From the NCBI GenBank assembly GCA_035041965.1, contig JAPYMA010002005.1, forward strand, positions 1 to 64,000: a DNA stretch of 64,000 bases, in the 5' to 3' direction. Under the pieces are notes generated by a model that saw nothing but the letters and a program-made list of their open reading frames with translations, was not told where the DNA came from and did no database searches. The position numbers and the translations under genes are program-made. Shown one piece after another: positions 24,601 to 41,577 of the stretch. Position 1 is the stretch's first letter. Each line of letters starts with the position of its first letter. Origin of the DNA: Anisakis pegreffii (lineage: Eukaryota; Nematoda; Chromadorea; Rhabditida; Anisakidae).

Positions 24601-27600
24601 ACTGCGTTACTCCTTAATTCAAATGTATGTGACTGTCTTTTTAAAATAACAGAATGTGGACAGACATTCGAAGGAACAGCAAATTGAAAAGACGAAATAA
24701 ATGAATGAAACGAACCTTTCAACAATCTTCAAGAATTTATGAATGTTTGACTGAAGTAAACAAAACGTCAGAGTAGCACCATTAATGACGATACCAAAAT
24801 GAGTGAACTGAGGCGTAGAGGTGCAAGAGTGTGAAGAGGCTGACGAAGGGTTCGACGGATCAACAGCTTGTGGACTGATACGACGTGTCAGTGATGAGAG
24901 CTTTGCAGACGTCGGTAATGCACTGCTGATGTCTAAGCCGTTACAAATCCGCTCGTAAATCAAATCCAACATTTCATTCGTACTCTCTTCACTCAAAGCA
25001 CTCAACTGAATCAACTCCATTGATGATGAAAATAATCTAAAAATGGGTTTGCTATTAGGATTGCTTTAATTCAATCACACATAACTCAAGCACTGTGTGG
25101 AATTTTGCGATGAAAAAACCATTTTTGTTAAAAGAATATTAACGAGATTGACATAAACAACAATAATCACTATCAAAATAACAACGACATACTTGGATGC
25201 ATAAGCAATATTGACAGCCGTTTCAATTTTATCGCCAGTCAACACCCAAACATTAATACCAGCTTTTCGTAACGCTTCAATACATTCAGCAACACCATCT
25301 TGAAGACGATCTTCTATAGCGCTCACACCCAACAACTCCAATTCGGCTTCTATTCGATGTGCCGATTCGGATAATCTTTTCTCGCGATCTTCTAAGGCCA
25401 TTTCTGCTTTGTCATGCTCCTTCAATTTACATCAACTTTACTTTACATGCAAATATAAATCTATCTCTAAAATCACAGTCACTGAATTAAGTGAACTGAT
25501 CACAAACCATGACAAATAACATCGAGTATTCAAATCGAACAGCCTCTCAAAAAGACTTAACTCAATGCGATCTGAAAGCAACTGACCAACTTCCATTCGA
25601 TATATTCGTCTTCAGTTAAGAAACGTTTACAAAGACAGAGTGTACGAAGGCCACAACTCGCGTATAGCGATATGTACTCGTCACATTTACAAATGATCTT
25701 AGCACCTCGACTTGAATTGCTGAATCTGAAAGTATGAAAAGTGACATAAATATCTACTTCATTGAATATCGTCTAAACTTCAAGCGTTCGTTGATGACTG
25801 GATGAACATTTATTCTGCGCACGGAGCAGGGCTGAACAATTACAAAATACCCTCAAAAGGATGTGTTGGCAGCATTTTGCGAACGTAAAATGAGAATGAC
25901 TTCAAATAAGGCTAACAAAAGACGAGATGGACAATATCAATGAACAGCCACATGGGTCATTACTATTTCAGATGTAAAATAAACAAACAACATGATGTGT
26001 AGGGGAATGAAAGAAGAAGAAGCAACAAATAAACCAACAACAACAAAATAAAGGAACCGTTGTGAAATGACCGGAAGTATCGCCGAATCGGCACCTTTAC
26101 AATAAACAACGATACGACCCATTCGATCTCTTACGATAACAGACATTCGCTTACGATCAGAATCGAACGGAAGTACATGTAATACCTGAAGAAGAAACAA
26201 AAAAATCATTAGTATAACTTGATGAAAAGTAAACGTTGCGAATGAAAAGATTTAGGCGAACAAAACAAAAATGACCTCAGGATAGCCAAAAATATGAGTA
26301 ACATCACATGGATTAACACTCGAATTACGTAACTAAATATAAAAACATTTATATCGATTTTATCGTTAATTGCTGTCTTTCGAGTGAATTTTTAACACTG
26401 CACTAAATGATCACAAAAGGTGAATAAATGAAGAATTAGTGTACGATCGAAGAACGCTTTCATATCATACCTTGTATTTGAGAATGAAACCAAGAGGTGC
26501 GATTTGCAAGAGAGTGGCACGTAAATGTCGACTACAAAGCCGTATACCATGGTTTGAAGCTGCCTCAACGAGAGCCAACTCATCCGGTGACTCAGCCTCA
26601 TAAATCGGGTTTTGAACCACATCACCGTCTAACGCATCTTCGGATGACTGATTCGACTTTTTAAACCTTAAATTTCTTTCTCATTTCAATCATACAATAT
26701 AAAAATGCCAAACACAGTTGATGCATTATAATTTTTCCGCACTCTTTCTGAATTTCAGATTGAATACGAAAATTTCAGCGGCTGATAGATATTAGCCACA
26801 ACTATGAAGCGAACTGGCATCGCGCACATTCACTCAAACAAAAACGACACGAAAACAACGAACGCACCTTAACAATGGACTCAGTTTGAAGCCTTTCATA
26901 TGCAATTTACTGAAATTCAACGAGAGTAGTTTCGTTGAAGAGATTCGAAAGAGTTCAGCAGATCCGAGTAAGTGGGCGAACATCATCGATGAATGTTCAC
27001 TGGTTGAATGTGGAGCATTCGACGAGAGGTGATCTGGAACAGATACCGAATGGGGTGGAGGTGCAGACTTTACGGTGGCTGGGGTTGACTGATTCAGACG
27101 TTCGTCGCATTCACTGGAACAATGCGATTCTTGTGCCCCCTCACAACTAACAGCTTCTTGTGAAGTTGGGCATCTTTCTGGACTCTTCTCATTATTTTCC
27201 ACATCAAGTCTTCCTTCTGCATCCTCGAATTGCACAACTGAATCAGCATTCACTATTTCGTTGACAGCTTCATTCTGTTGTTCATCTGACAAATCATCAT
27301 CGTTTACGCCCGAAAATGAAACTTTTTGAGGATTGCTGCGATTATCACCAGTATCATTTGTAAAACGATCAGAAATATATTGCAATCCACCATCAGCATC
27401 TTCTTCAGTCATATTCACGAATTCATTATCAACACAAAAACTGCAATCATCTTCATTTGCTTCTTGATTCTGCAGAACAATCGAAGATTCATTTTCATCC
27501 AGCTGCGTGACATCTTCATTAGGCATCGCTTCATTCTCGTCAACATCATTTGATAATGATCGAGTTGGGAATTGCTGGTGTTCAGATGGCGCGGTTGAGG

Positions 27601-30600
27601 AGAACTGACGATAATTCGGTGTTGACTCGGCATTATTCGGTCGTCGTTTAACATAACGACGATTCGATGGCGATTCAATATGCATTCTCTTCAGTGCTTC
27701 TTCGTCATTGGATTGTGTTAAGTTTTTATTGCAGATGCTGAGGGGTGACGACGGTTCGATATGACCACACGTAAACGTTACTTTTGGAACTGGATTCGAT
27801 GAATTGGTGTTGTTGAGCGATTTTTTTGATGGCACTGAAAATTCATTCATTACACGCATTCGCGTACAATTACAAGAGCGGTTCGTTTCGAAAGTTGACT
27901 TTCATTGGAATAGAAATGAAGGGAAGAACGAATGACGAACTTCGTCGAAGTGAATGGTTCGATGTTGGTGGTGGCAAATGGAACGCTGAATTTCCAGCAA
28001 TGAACGAATCACCAATGAAAAATCCTGACTCGTCGAGGTGATCCTGATAGTGGAAAAATAATCAAAATTAACACCATTATTTAAAGTCAACGCTTCAATT
28101 CGAAATTTCTTCTTCAGAAGCGTTCGAAAAGATGGAATATTGAACAAAACGGCACTCAAACGAAATGAACGAAAGCAAGAAGAAACGTGAATGAATGACG
28201 TGTAAAACAAACTTGATGTGGCTGAGCATTAACGACGACAGTATTGCAGATGGCCATATTGATGAAGAAATGCAACAAATCAGATTGCGATGAATCGTCG
28301 TTGAACGACAAATCACCTTTAGATAAAAATGACTGAAACGTTTTGGTTAAACGATTCTGCAATTCGATATCAACTTTCATAACTGATGAAGAGGTTGATG
28401 TTGAGTGCGTATTTGTGGTTGGTAACGCTGTTGTTTCAGTACCATAGTCATGCTCGGCCACATAGCATCTTCGAAATATCATCTGAAATCATTCGAAGTT
28501 AAACTTGAGAAAATTTCTGCGGGAGTATGCTTTTTTGGGATAACACGAGTCAATTTGATGATAGCAGTTGCACAATTATATTCCGTGCAGCATTTCACAC
28601 TTTCTAGTGAAGGTGATTGTGAAAGTTTATTGGTTCGAAAAGCACTCATTATATGAGCATGTAACATTATTACTTTTTCAGCATTATTTTCAACATTATC
28701 CGAACAACCTTTCAACACCATTAACTTTTAGTACTGAATAAGACAACACTTGCATGCTATCACTATCAACAATTCAAAAACATAAGGCAAACCTGGTTTT
28801 CAGTTAAAGTTCCCGTTTTATCCGACATAACATACTGGACTTGTCCTAATTCTTCTGGGATGTTCAGAGCTCTGCACTCAATTCGTTTATCAACTGCATC
28901 ATAATACAAATTGATATCTTGCGAAGTTAAATAAATCTGACCCAATTTTATTATTTCAATAGAAACGTACAGTGAGATCGGTATCATTACCTGAAAATTA
29001 ATTTTCTTCGCATGAAAAAATGATACTTCACTATCGAATTCATAACTGAATCATGAACACAAAGGGGCAATTTGTCAACCGATCGTATCTGAAAATGAAA
29101 TGAATTCACTGGTATTCGTTCAAATACGAATTCCACTGGAATCTACTTTCGTACACTGCAGATCATGTCATGAAGACTGCACTCGCGGTCAAAACAACCG
29201 AAGCTTTCAACAAAACGCATGGATTTATAAAGCGCATTCGTCAGAATGAATACTGAAGTGTGAAAGGATGCAAATAAACATCGATGAACATACCTGTAAA
29301 ACAATTATATAGCTCCAAAAGTTGATGAATCCTTCTAATTGTGGATTCAAAGAATCAATATTCTTAACAAAAGTAAGATAAGGCACTTGGTAAGGATCTG
29401 CGAAAGAGCTCAACCAACGAGTTGAGAAGATAGCTCCAGTAAGGCACATCAAAAGAAGGATGAGTACACACCAAATAATATCCCAGTTCGTCAAGCGTTC
29501 CAATTCACTACGTTTATAACGTGGTCCAGAATTATTCAACATCGCTTTCGTGTCTCTTCCTCAAACAATCACTTTTTTCATAAAATATCACGTTACTTCC
29601 TATTGATAACTACTGCAATAAAGTCCAATCTTACGTAAGTTAATTCTTATTGCTCGTTAATATACGATTAAGTTTCGTAACGTTCCCTTCAGATATTATC
29701 TTCACGAAAGGCAATTTCCACTGACAATACTGTCAAAAAATCATTAAACGAAATCTGAGCAGACGGACAGTTAAATACTACCTGCGTATAGAACGATACC
29801 CTCGACGAAATCCGTATTCCGTACCTCGCAACCACGCAACAAAAGATTCACTTTATCGACCGCTTCTTTCGCACCATTCTCATGCTCCAAATAACCACTG
29901 AACCTGCATAATGATACGAACGTTTTACATTGTTCAGTAACGAGAATGACTTTTAAGTTGATGAATCAAATGAAAGCAATAGGACAAAGCGTGAAATAAA
30001 TGGGTAATGAAATGGCTAATAACCTATAAATTTGATTGTTTGGTTGTTCACAGTAAACAGTTGCAGTGAACTGAGGGGGAGTGAAATCAAGAGATGCAGA
30101 ACCCATCGATGAAATAATCTGACGTTGCTTTAGACTGCTTTCACCATCCAAATTCGATGTTTCCACATAACAAATACCATTCTCATCGGATGATCTGCAT
30201 GAACATCAATTACTTCAATTCACTGATCTATTTGAGAGCAATCTAATGGTCTAATTCCGCGAAATAAAATAAAATCTCGAGACATACTTCAACAAGAGAA
30301 TATCTGCCGGAATGATTTCATTACACGACAAATGAACGAAGTCACCAACGAGCACATGTCGCCACTCCATTTTACGATACCTCCGTTGTTCACTTTAAAT
30401 TCAACAATAATGCTAATAAGAGTGATGAAAATGACGAAAAAAAATTAATCACTTTATCAAATTGAAATCAAAAGAGGGAAACTTAATAACGGACATGAAC
30501 GGAAATTTTTAGAAGTAAAAATAAATTCCTGCGCACTGATGTGCAAATAAATTCGGACAACTTCAGGTTTTCGCAGAATACGAAGTTCAGATGAAATCAT

Positions 30601-32321
30601 CTACTGAATAAAATAAACCAAAGTGTCAATCACAGTACGAATACATGAAATATAATAAAGTGATGATAAAATGCAATAAAACCAACTTATCCCAAACACG
30701 ACACGTCGAATGATTTATTTTCACATCCGATTTATATCGTCGATAGTCCTTAAAATATATATGAAAGCCAGTTCATAAACTATTCAGAAAGAATTCCTCA
30801 GTTACATGATGATGGTTCTCATGAGTGTGCGTTTATTATTCAGAAATTCAGAAATCAATTCAACGCGAAATGAAAATTCATATCTTCAAATAAAGAACAC
30901 GAACCTCAAAAGCATCTTTAACGGCAGTGACCATCAGGACGAAAGTGATCGGTATCATTGAAATGTATCGGCCAAACGCACCGATCGTCATATTCAGAAT
31001 CACAATGAATATAAAATAAAGGTTTGCTGCACGATGAAACTAAATTCAGCAATATAATCACCACAAATTCAGTCATCAGAAATATTGTTTGCAAGGACTG
31101 ATGTGTAATCATTTGTTGAAAACTCATCAGCTAAGAAGGATTCACTGAAGTGATCACCACAAAATAAGCAATGATACAAACCTGTTCAAAGAGATTCTTA
31201 GGCAAGAACGTAAGAAGACTGTATTTAGTCGTACAAATCCGATTATCTGCATAATTCCTTCGATTTGGATGCTCATACCGCGGTGTATTTGCATCAAACC
31301 TTAATTTTTGATTGCTTCATGACGGTGATATGTATGCTTATATTAAACTCAGTTCACGTCTGGTCTACCTCATAGTAATTTTTATGTTAGCATGCCACAA
31401 ACGCTTCTCGAAAGATCTTATGCTCAGAAATTCTCTAATTCAGAACATTTCCTTGAAACGTTTGATTGCAATGAACAGTGAAGATAGCATTGTTATTGCT
31501 GTTCGTTTGATCGGAGTTAATCTTATCAGAGATAAGAACGTGTTCACAACTGTTCACATCAAACAAAAGCGATGATCAAAGCGCACCAGTTATCATTGTT
31601 ATTCGTTCTTTTGTTTGACGAACATTTCAATTAGTATTATACTTTTCTGTTGTTTACGTTTTCTATTACACTGATAATCATGCTATTTGCTTCATCTGTC
31701 AGTTGTTTAAAATAAGAAATTGAGGCAAAAAAAAGAAAAGGTAAAAAAAATTACCTATGGTTGGGAAGAACTTTACGAAATTCAGGCTTAGATGATAAGG
31801 CGTTTGAAGAATCACAACAGCATGCACGAAAAGGAAGAACATTTTTTAGCGCTCTTGTGCTACGTTCAGCTTTATGTCGAATAATTGGGGCCGGATTCGA
31901 AAATGTTGGTCTGCAAGAAATCTCGAGCTCTAACAATCACATGGTTCTCGAGTTCGAAATTCCACTTAAACACTTCCAATTCAAAGAATGCAACAATTCA
32001 AAGAATCCATACGAGTTGGATTGAAATAAATGCACCACTTTCCGTGAATTGATATAAGCATCTCAATACGGCCAAGTAATCTTTCTCAAACATTATTCAA
32101 ATAAATGCTTCTTCGATGGTCAGTTTGAAACTGACTTTGAAAAGACGCAATTCACTTGATAATAAAATGATGAATGAATGCAGTCGATGAAGTAAAACTC
32201 ACCTGGATGGAGGAACCCATAACGACGACGTTCTGCGATGATGCGCTTTCACTGCACTCGTACTAGCACCTAATGAATTGTTGTTGTTTGTCGTGTTCAG
32301 AGAGATTTCATTGGATGTCAT
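21607..32321 (-). CDS. Class V P4-ATPase (ATP10-type phospholipid flippase)
   Basis: The model has 25 exons: 32321-32203, 31910-31755, 31299-31182, 31039-30905, 30748-30687, 30392-30288, 30194-30024, 29903-29782, 29559-29294, 28990-28793, 28482-28213, 28043-27941 (lower end uncertain), 27834-26868, 26666-26471, 26185-26058, 25725-25587, 25419-25193, 25036-24716, 24636-24438, 24210-24085, 23505-23400, 23188-23094, 22675-22595, 22338-22234, 21909-21607. These give 1606 codons. Key motifs: ETSNLDGES (actuator, about 243-251), [22 protein letters not shown] (M4), [10 protein letters not shown] with the phosphorylated Asp at about 475, [47 protein letters not shown] (about 1309), [12 protein letters not shown]. 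The KRS-LER segment and the [19 protein letters not shown] region match ATP10A/B/D better than ATP8, ATP9 or ATP11. Such enzymes move phospholipids from the outer to the cytosolic leaflet with a CDC50 partner; substrate here is unknown. The C-terminal end may continue into another exon. Confidence 0.93.
22086..22162. repeat. Perfect hairpin with 34-bp arms in a flippase intron
   Basis: The left arm 22086-22119 is the exact reverse complement of 22129-22162, with a 9-nt loop at 22120-22128. It lies inside the last flippase intron (21910-22233). The arms are AT-rich (ATTATTTATT-like) with no mismatch. This is consistent with a small palindromic or MITE-like element or an RNA hairpin precursor. 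Confidence 0.9.
31755..31910 (-). other. Symmetric exon 2 of the flippase, possible cassette exon
   Basis: TTGCAG and CATAG/GTAATT flank this 156-nt segment. It enters and leaves in phase 2, so inclusion or skipping both keep the frame from exon 1 (ends 32203) to exon 3 (starts 31299). It encodes a basic N-terminal cytosolic stretch with a Cys cluster (FRACCCDSS). Mammalian ATP10 N-termini also carry basic/Cys-containing stretches. It is already included in the flippase CDS. Confidence 0.75.
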
Positions 32322-35300
32322 TATACTTTTCAGCAGAACTTTTCATGCAAATTTACGAATATTGCTGATTTGTGATATGTTATATTATTATAATTGTTGT
32401 TTTTTTTTGCCACTTCAATCCACTTTATTCCATTCTTTTAGAAGATATCTTAAAGAAGAACAATTCATTCAAGTGACACTCTAAAATGGTACGATCAATG
32501 TTGACTAATTGAACACGTGAAAACATTAATTGGAACAATATTAAACAACACTTGAGTAACTCAATTCAAATGTTTATTTACGTTTCACGTGTGTGCAGTT
32601 TGAAAAGAACTGAATAATGACACGTGGTGCAGTTAGAGGCAAATGCTTTGCACTGATGGCTAACAGTTCACGAAAAGAAGCGTTCGAAATTAAACGTGAA
32701 ATAATTGAAAACAGCAACAATGCGGCTAAAATACGTAACTAACTCGGCATCAATACGTAACTAACACAAACAAACCTATGAACGAGTATTGTATTTAACG
32801 GTAAGCAAATAATCATTTACAGAAGTTGACAATATGCACTTAAAAAAGCCTTTTTGCAACAGTTCAACACGACCATTACTCTCCGACACAAACAAATACT
32901 ATGGTTGCGGTATAAATTACAGAAACGGCGTTACGGAGAAGTGATTACAGTCGTCACACACTAACTGATCATTTGTATGTTTCAGTAAAATTTTATTGAA
33001 GATCAGTTGAAATTAGATTTATGATCGAAAAATCGCTGAACACTTCGCTGCCTTGCATCCAGATTTTTCTCAAAGAGGCTATACGGGATGGGATGTCAAC
33101 GGAATTACTTGAAAGGTGATAGTGCATTGCAAACACTGGACAAGGTGAGAATATGATAAGAGGATTGCCAAAAATTGCAATTGCATAGTGTTGTTTGAAG
33201 ATGAATGGGTTATATTCCGAACACGCTAATAGCCTTAAGCAACAGTGGTCGTCATTCGAGAAGAATCAACCTACCTACAAAAGTGCATTAGGCATGTGCT
33301 AAGTGCGAATATCGAAGAGTTCAGAGAATACAGTTGTTGAAGACGAAACGATGTAAAGAAGTGTTGGAAAGTGATCGAAGCAATTGAATGGAAGGAATGT
33401 CGATCAATCAATACTTTTTTTGGTATTTATCCCAGTCCAGAAACGAACAACGAAACGTTCGATAAATGTTTTTGTTTGCTTGATTTTGAACGAATTAATC
33501 GGCGGCACGTGATGATGATGGTGTTATTACGGTTCAGCCGAATGTTAGAAAATGTAAAGAGTTGTTTAGTTGCTGCCAGTAAATGCAAATAAGCGAATGT
33601 AAATGATGCGAACGATTGGATGTTTTTGTTTTGAATGCAGACATTTGTTACTGAAAAACTTCAGTGAACTAATAAATTGAATGAACGTTTGAATTTGAAT
33701 GTGGAACTGAAGAAATCCATTAAAATCTGAATGGTGTTGTCCATTGGGAGAGCTTATTTTGCAATCTCGCGTTACGAATATTAATGGCGGCCTCAGAAGC
33801 GATTTCATACAGAGTTACCATAGATTCAACAATCATTTCATAAAAAGCCTCTTATTGTTAGATTATTCAAAACGAAGTAAGAAATTCAAAAAAATGATGT
33901 AATTTTTTCATCAATGCAATAGATTGGCAATGGTGATTGCTAATCGGTAAGGATGCTGAGAATTGACAAGATAGAATAGAATAGTCATGAAGAAAACAAA
34001 AATTATCAACAGATCGTAAAAGATACGATGCCACAAATTCAGATCAGAGAAATCTAGATTCCTTTTTCAAAAAACGTGATCAAAGCATTTGTCTGTACCG
34101 AAACCCCGTCGAAAAGTTGAACAAGGTGGTGAACACACAATGAATCACTCACCTACATCGCTATTGATTTATTTCATTTTTTGACAACTACAACTTTCAT
34201 GTGGATATTATCTATTCTGATCTGCATGACCCACATTTGAATATTCAATCACGATCCAATCGATTCGTTGTTCACGATCACCTTCTTTCATTCATTCTAT
34301 TATTTACATAACCACTGACGTATGTTTATGTGTTTGTAAGTGTCCATCAGTTAGGATGATTCATGCAGAATTAATGTGCGAAGAGGGGCAATGGGTTTAC
34401 CTCGAAAATCGATCTTCCCCATACAAAACAAATTCACCTAGAAAAATGAGAATTTCCACAGGAAAATCCCTGGAATAACCACATTTCCCGTACCCGTGTG
34501 TTAAACCGAAAGGAAACTTTCCCTTAAACTAACTTTTGATAGAGCTCCTTATCCCTCACTGGGAGTGATGGTGACCGAACTTCGGTTGGTAAAATCCGAT
34601 AAATTTTGGTCAGATTCCGACCATAGAGTTTCTAGAATTAGTCAGAACACCGAATTTCAGAATCTCTAGAAGACGGTTCGATTGGATTTCGACCAAACCC
34701 AAATTTCGTTCGGTTATTATGATTATTACGCGACAAGAATCTATTTTGCTTCGTGGTTAATCTAAGGACAGCGTTAACTAGAAGACGGTGCTCTTCACAT
34801 GGCGAACGTAAAGCACACATTAATCCATACCGACAAAATGTGTTGAAATAAGCGGCAAAGCAATCGCTCAGGTATACAAAATATACTTCCGAAAATCAAC
34901 TGTTTTTCTGAAACTAAGCGAAATCGGCCAGGAACATGCGTACTTTTCTGAGGCTAGCGAATCAGAAAACTGATTGTGTGCAGAAGCTATCATGCTCTTG
35001 GATAAATTCTTGGGTAATCGAATATGGCGCTCCTGATATCCATAAAGCAACAAAGTAAATTGATTCATACAGGTAAATGGAATTCATCCGCATAAATTCA
35101 GTGAAATATGCTGCAATGCAACCACACAGTATAGGTAAGACAAGTGCAAGTAGTTTATCAACGGATAATGCCTATTTCTTTGCATACAGTGAATCATGCT
35201 ACGTTATGCCGTCTAGGTGCTCATCACCAATACACTACCGTAGTCATAGATGGAGTGCCGTATCCAAGGTATCAATGTCCTCTCAGTAACGTATCCATTT

Positions 35301-36838
35301 CACGGAAGCGTCGACTAGAAGAGAATTTCAACTACAATAAAAATATCCACGTTGATGATGTATAATTCCGAATTCTTTAGAAATGATTTATTTTTTGAAC
35401 ACATTCCATCTAGCTGTGCAATTAGTGATGTTGTCGATGACTGTACGTATGATCGCTTTGTTGATAACCAAAACGCTATCATATGCATTATATTTAAGGC
35501 AGATTTATCCTCAGGTTGGCCTAGTAACATAATGGTTTTATGGCACCACAGGATAGAAGAAAATCTCAAACATAAGAAAAGTATATGTTGCCGACGAATA
35601 ATGTCGATTTCTTTGCATACAGTTAATCATCTGAAGTTATGCCATATACATGCTAATCATGGATACGCTACTACAGAAAAGACCGATTGTCATGTTCAAG
35701 GTTCCTTGTCTTCAGCTGTGAACAGAAACTGACGACTTAAATCTCAGTTCACACCGTCGGATAAAAGAGAATCTCAGTTATCAGAAATGTTAACGTCAAT
35801 GCGTATTTCATTAGATATAGTTAATAATCAAGCAATCACGCGACAAGTTACATTCACGGTTTTAGGTAGAACTAATAAGAGAAGTACTAGTTTGAAGATG
35901 GTTCTTCTGATATTTGATTACTTCTATCATTCAGATAGAATCTATTAAAATGAGAGAATTTCAAGAATCGGACGTTGTTAGAAAGTTGTTCCACTTGATG
36001 TGTCAGGTTCAAACGATATGCTCAAATGATGTGTCTGTCACTCACGATAACCTCAAACCTCCTCGATAGTTTATGTGTATTTGATAGAGCCGCCTTACTT
36101 CTGAAATTCATTTCTTTTCTCATGCATTTCATAGAACTTATACATAATCTGTCACAGAGCATGATTTCTAATTCGAGAAAGGTGTGCACATCCTTGGGCT
36201 GCATGAAGTTTCCACTTTGATATTCATGAGCACGCCAGTTTTACCATGAGTGGCACTAGTGTCATGTTCAGGCGTCCTCTTTTCCAGAAATACGTCTTGG
36301 AGAAATCGATTTGCAAATCTACTCAATGGTTTTCTTGTAATATGTGACACGCAGACCTGCCGTTGTTTGATAGGCGCACAGCGTTATCTGAGGAGTGATC
36401 GTGAGCCATAAATTAAAGGTGCACGTGTCTGGTTGTGTCAATTGCTTCATCTTATCTGATGAGAACATTTACGATTAATTTTGCCGTTCACAATTCAATA
36501 GAGTATTTGAGATGATTTTGCGAAATTCGCTTTTTTTTCCTGAAGAATGTCACCTTTACCGGGCACTCACTCCTTTGTGAAAAGAGAGAGGCCCGTAAAA
36601 GCTGCCGTCGCAGTCAAACACCATCCAAAAATGCGGCATTCTCTCGAGCAGAAATCTCCCAAATGGAATGTCGTAGTTCAAGAACGTAAAGTAAGTATAA
36701 AAATATCGGCACTGTAAATCTACAGATTCCAACAAGTTTGCAATCGATTTCAACTGTATTCTTCTTTGAACAGAGGTGAACGTGCGGCAAATAGAGAACG
36801 ACGCAATAATATTTTATAGAAGATGAACGCATATATTG
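32322..36838. other. Intergenic region between the flippase and PI4K2 copy A
   Basis: The flippase promoter side lies at 32322 to about 33000, and the 3' side of PI4K2 copy A at the right. It holds a diverged duplication at about 35159-35680 and a somewhat more GC-rich, hairpin-prone stretch at about 34380-34800 with short inverted motifs such as CCGAACTTCGG. Open frames at 33371-33592 (plus) and 36022-36753 (minus) have no recognisable family and no supporting splice structure. Confidence 0.5.
35159..35680 (+). repeat. Diverged tandem duplication sharing a short coding-like segment
   Basis: About 35159-35255 and 35594-35680 resemble each other. Both read RIM-ISLHTVNH in the plus-strand translation, then LC, a short variable run and a Tyr-Ala/Thr-Thr ending, with many nucleotide changes between. 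The unit spacing is about 435 bp. A stop separates the two copies. It may be a relic of a transposon or of a duplicated gene fragment; I do not recognise it. Confidence 0.5.
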
Positions 36839-40225
<3,387 letters not shown>

Positions 40226-40238
40226 CTGTTTTTCATTA

Positions 40239-40242
40239 TCTG
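40239..40242 (-). promoter_or_regulatory. Possible trans-splice or 5' UTR acceptor for PI4K2 copy A
   Basis: On the minus strand TATTTCAG ends at 40240, 14 nt upstream of the chosen ATG at 40225. Nematode mRNAs often receive a spliced leader at such a position. An out-of-frame short ATG frame lies in between. No spliced-leader gene is visible in the window. Confidence 0.3.
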
Positions 40243-41537
40243 AAATACCTTCCGACAGTAACTTTCAAATGGATACAACCAGAACCACCATCAATATCCC
40301 CCCGAAATTATCACCTTCCATACTTATTACCAATCACTTAACCACTCAATTAGGCACTCACCCATTATTCGTTCCAGTCTCACGCAATCAACACAAATAA
40401 GCTTATGTCAATCGATTTACAACACAATCACGAAACAACTCCAACAAATCCACACCAATCGATACATAAACATAAAATATCTGCAAACCGACCACTCAGT
40501 TTACAGTCAAAACTATCAAATGAATGATTAGATAACTATAAAGGAATTCAAATGAAATATGCTAATGTTTCTGATTAGTTTTCGAATAGATAACGAGCAA
40601 ATGTGACGACAGATCTACATTGCGAAATTACAAATAATTCAGCTGCTTTAAACCTTAACAAATTTCCATTTCAATATTCGTATCACAACCATATGTACTC
40701 CAGCAGTAAACGTTAATTACAGTTAACAAAACTTTCTTGTCGTACTCGTTGATATTTTCAAGGATGCCTTTGTGGAACCAAAGAAGCAATTGGTAACAGG
40801 AGATTTACTTTGTCATATTTTCAAACAGTGACCATATAAGGAAAAGATTCCCAAAAAATCATTCATAATATAACAGATTTTTGAGTGAAATAAGTTAAAA
40901 TTTTGCATAAAAACACACGCCACGTAATCGAAATTTCAAGTTGGGATTACAAATACATTGGAGACGAACTGCATCGAGGCGAAATACAATGAAATTACAA
41001 AGGTTGTGTTAGAATTTCACAGCAGACAGTTGTCTGCCGTAATTCAATAGTGATAGTAATGATAATAAAATGAAATCCCCGCAAATAACAGGTAACCTTG
41101 GAAAATGCGATGGTAACTGTCAGAGAATGTTCACACAGTTTGAAGATGGCAAGCAGTTCGGAATAGAATTGCTTGAAGTTCTATCATAGATATAAAAACA
41201 AAAATGATTTGATCTAATGAAATCGCACTCACAAACGAAACATAAAGTTTCAGTGAAACAAAAGCGAATCGCCTTTGAAGAGAACATTTTGATATAATTG
41301 CAAGAAAGTGCAATGCAATGAAACAATGCGTCTGCAGATGGATGTGCTGAAATGAAACAAATTTATTTCCTCCATTCAACATGACGAATGACCATAAGAC
41401 AAAAACAATAGCAATGTATATAAAACGAGAAACCTTCAGCAAAAAGTAACTTGACAAGAACAACATAACGAAGTGACAGATTCTGCTTGAGATGTTATAA
41501 AACAATTTTTCGATCATAACAACAAATACATTTAAGG

Positions 41538-41577
41538 TAAGCTCATCTTAAGAACATTAAGCTCATCTTAAGAACAT
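41538..41577. repeat. Perfect 20-bp tandem direct repeat, two copies
   Basis: The units at 41538-41557 and 41558-41577 are identical and abut exactly. They lie about 220 bp downstream of the PI4K2 copy B stop codon. Confidence 0.9.
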
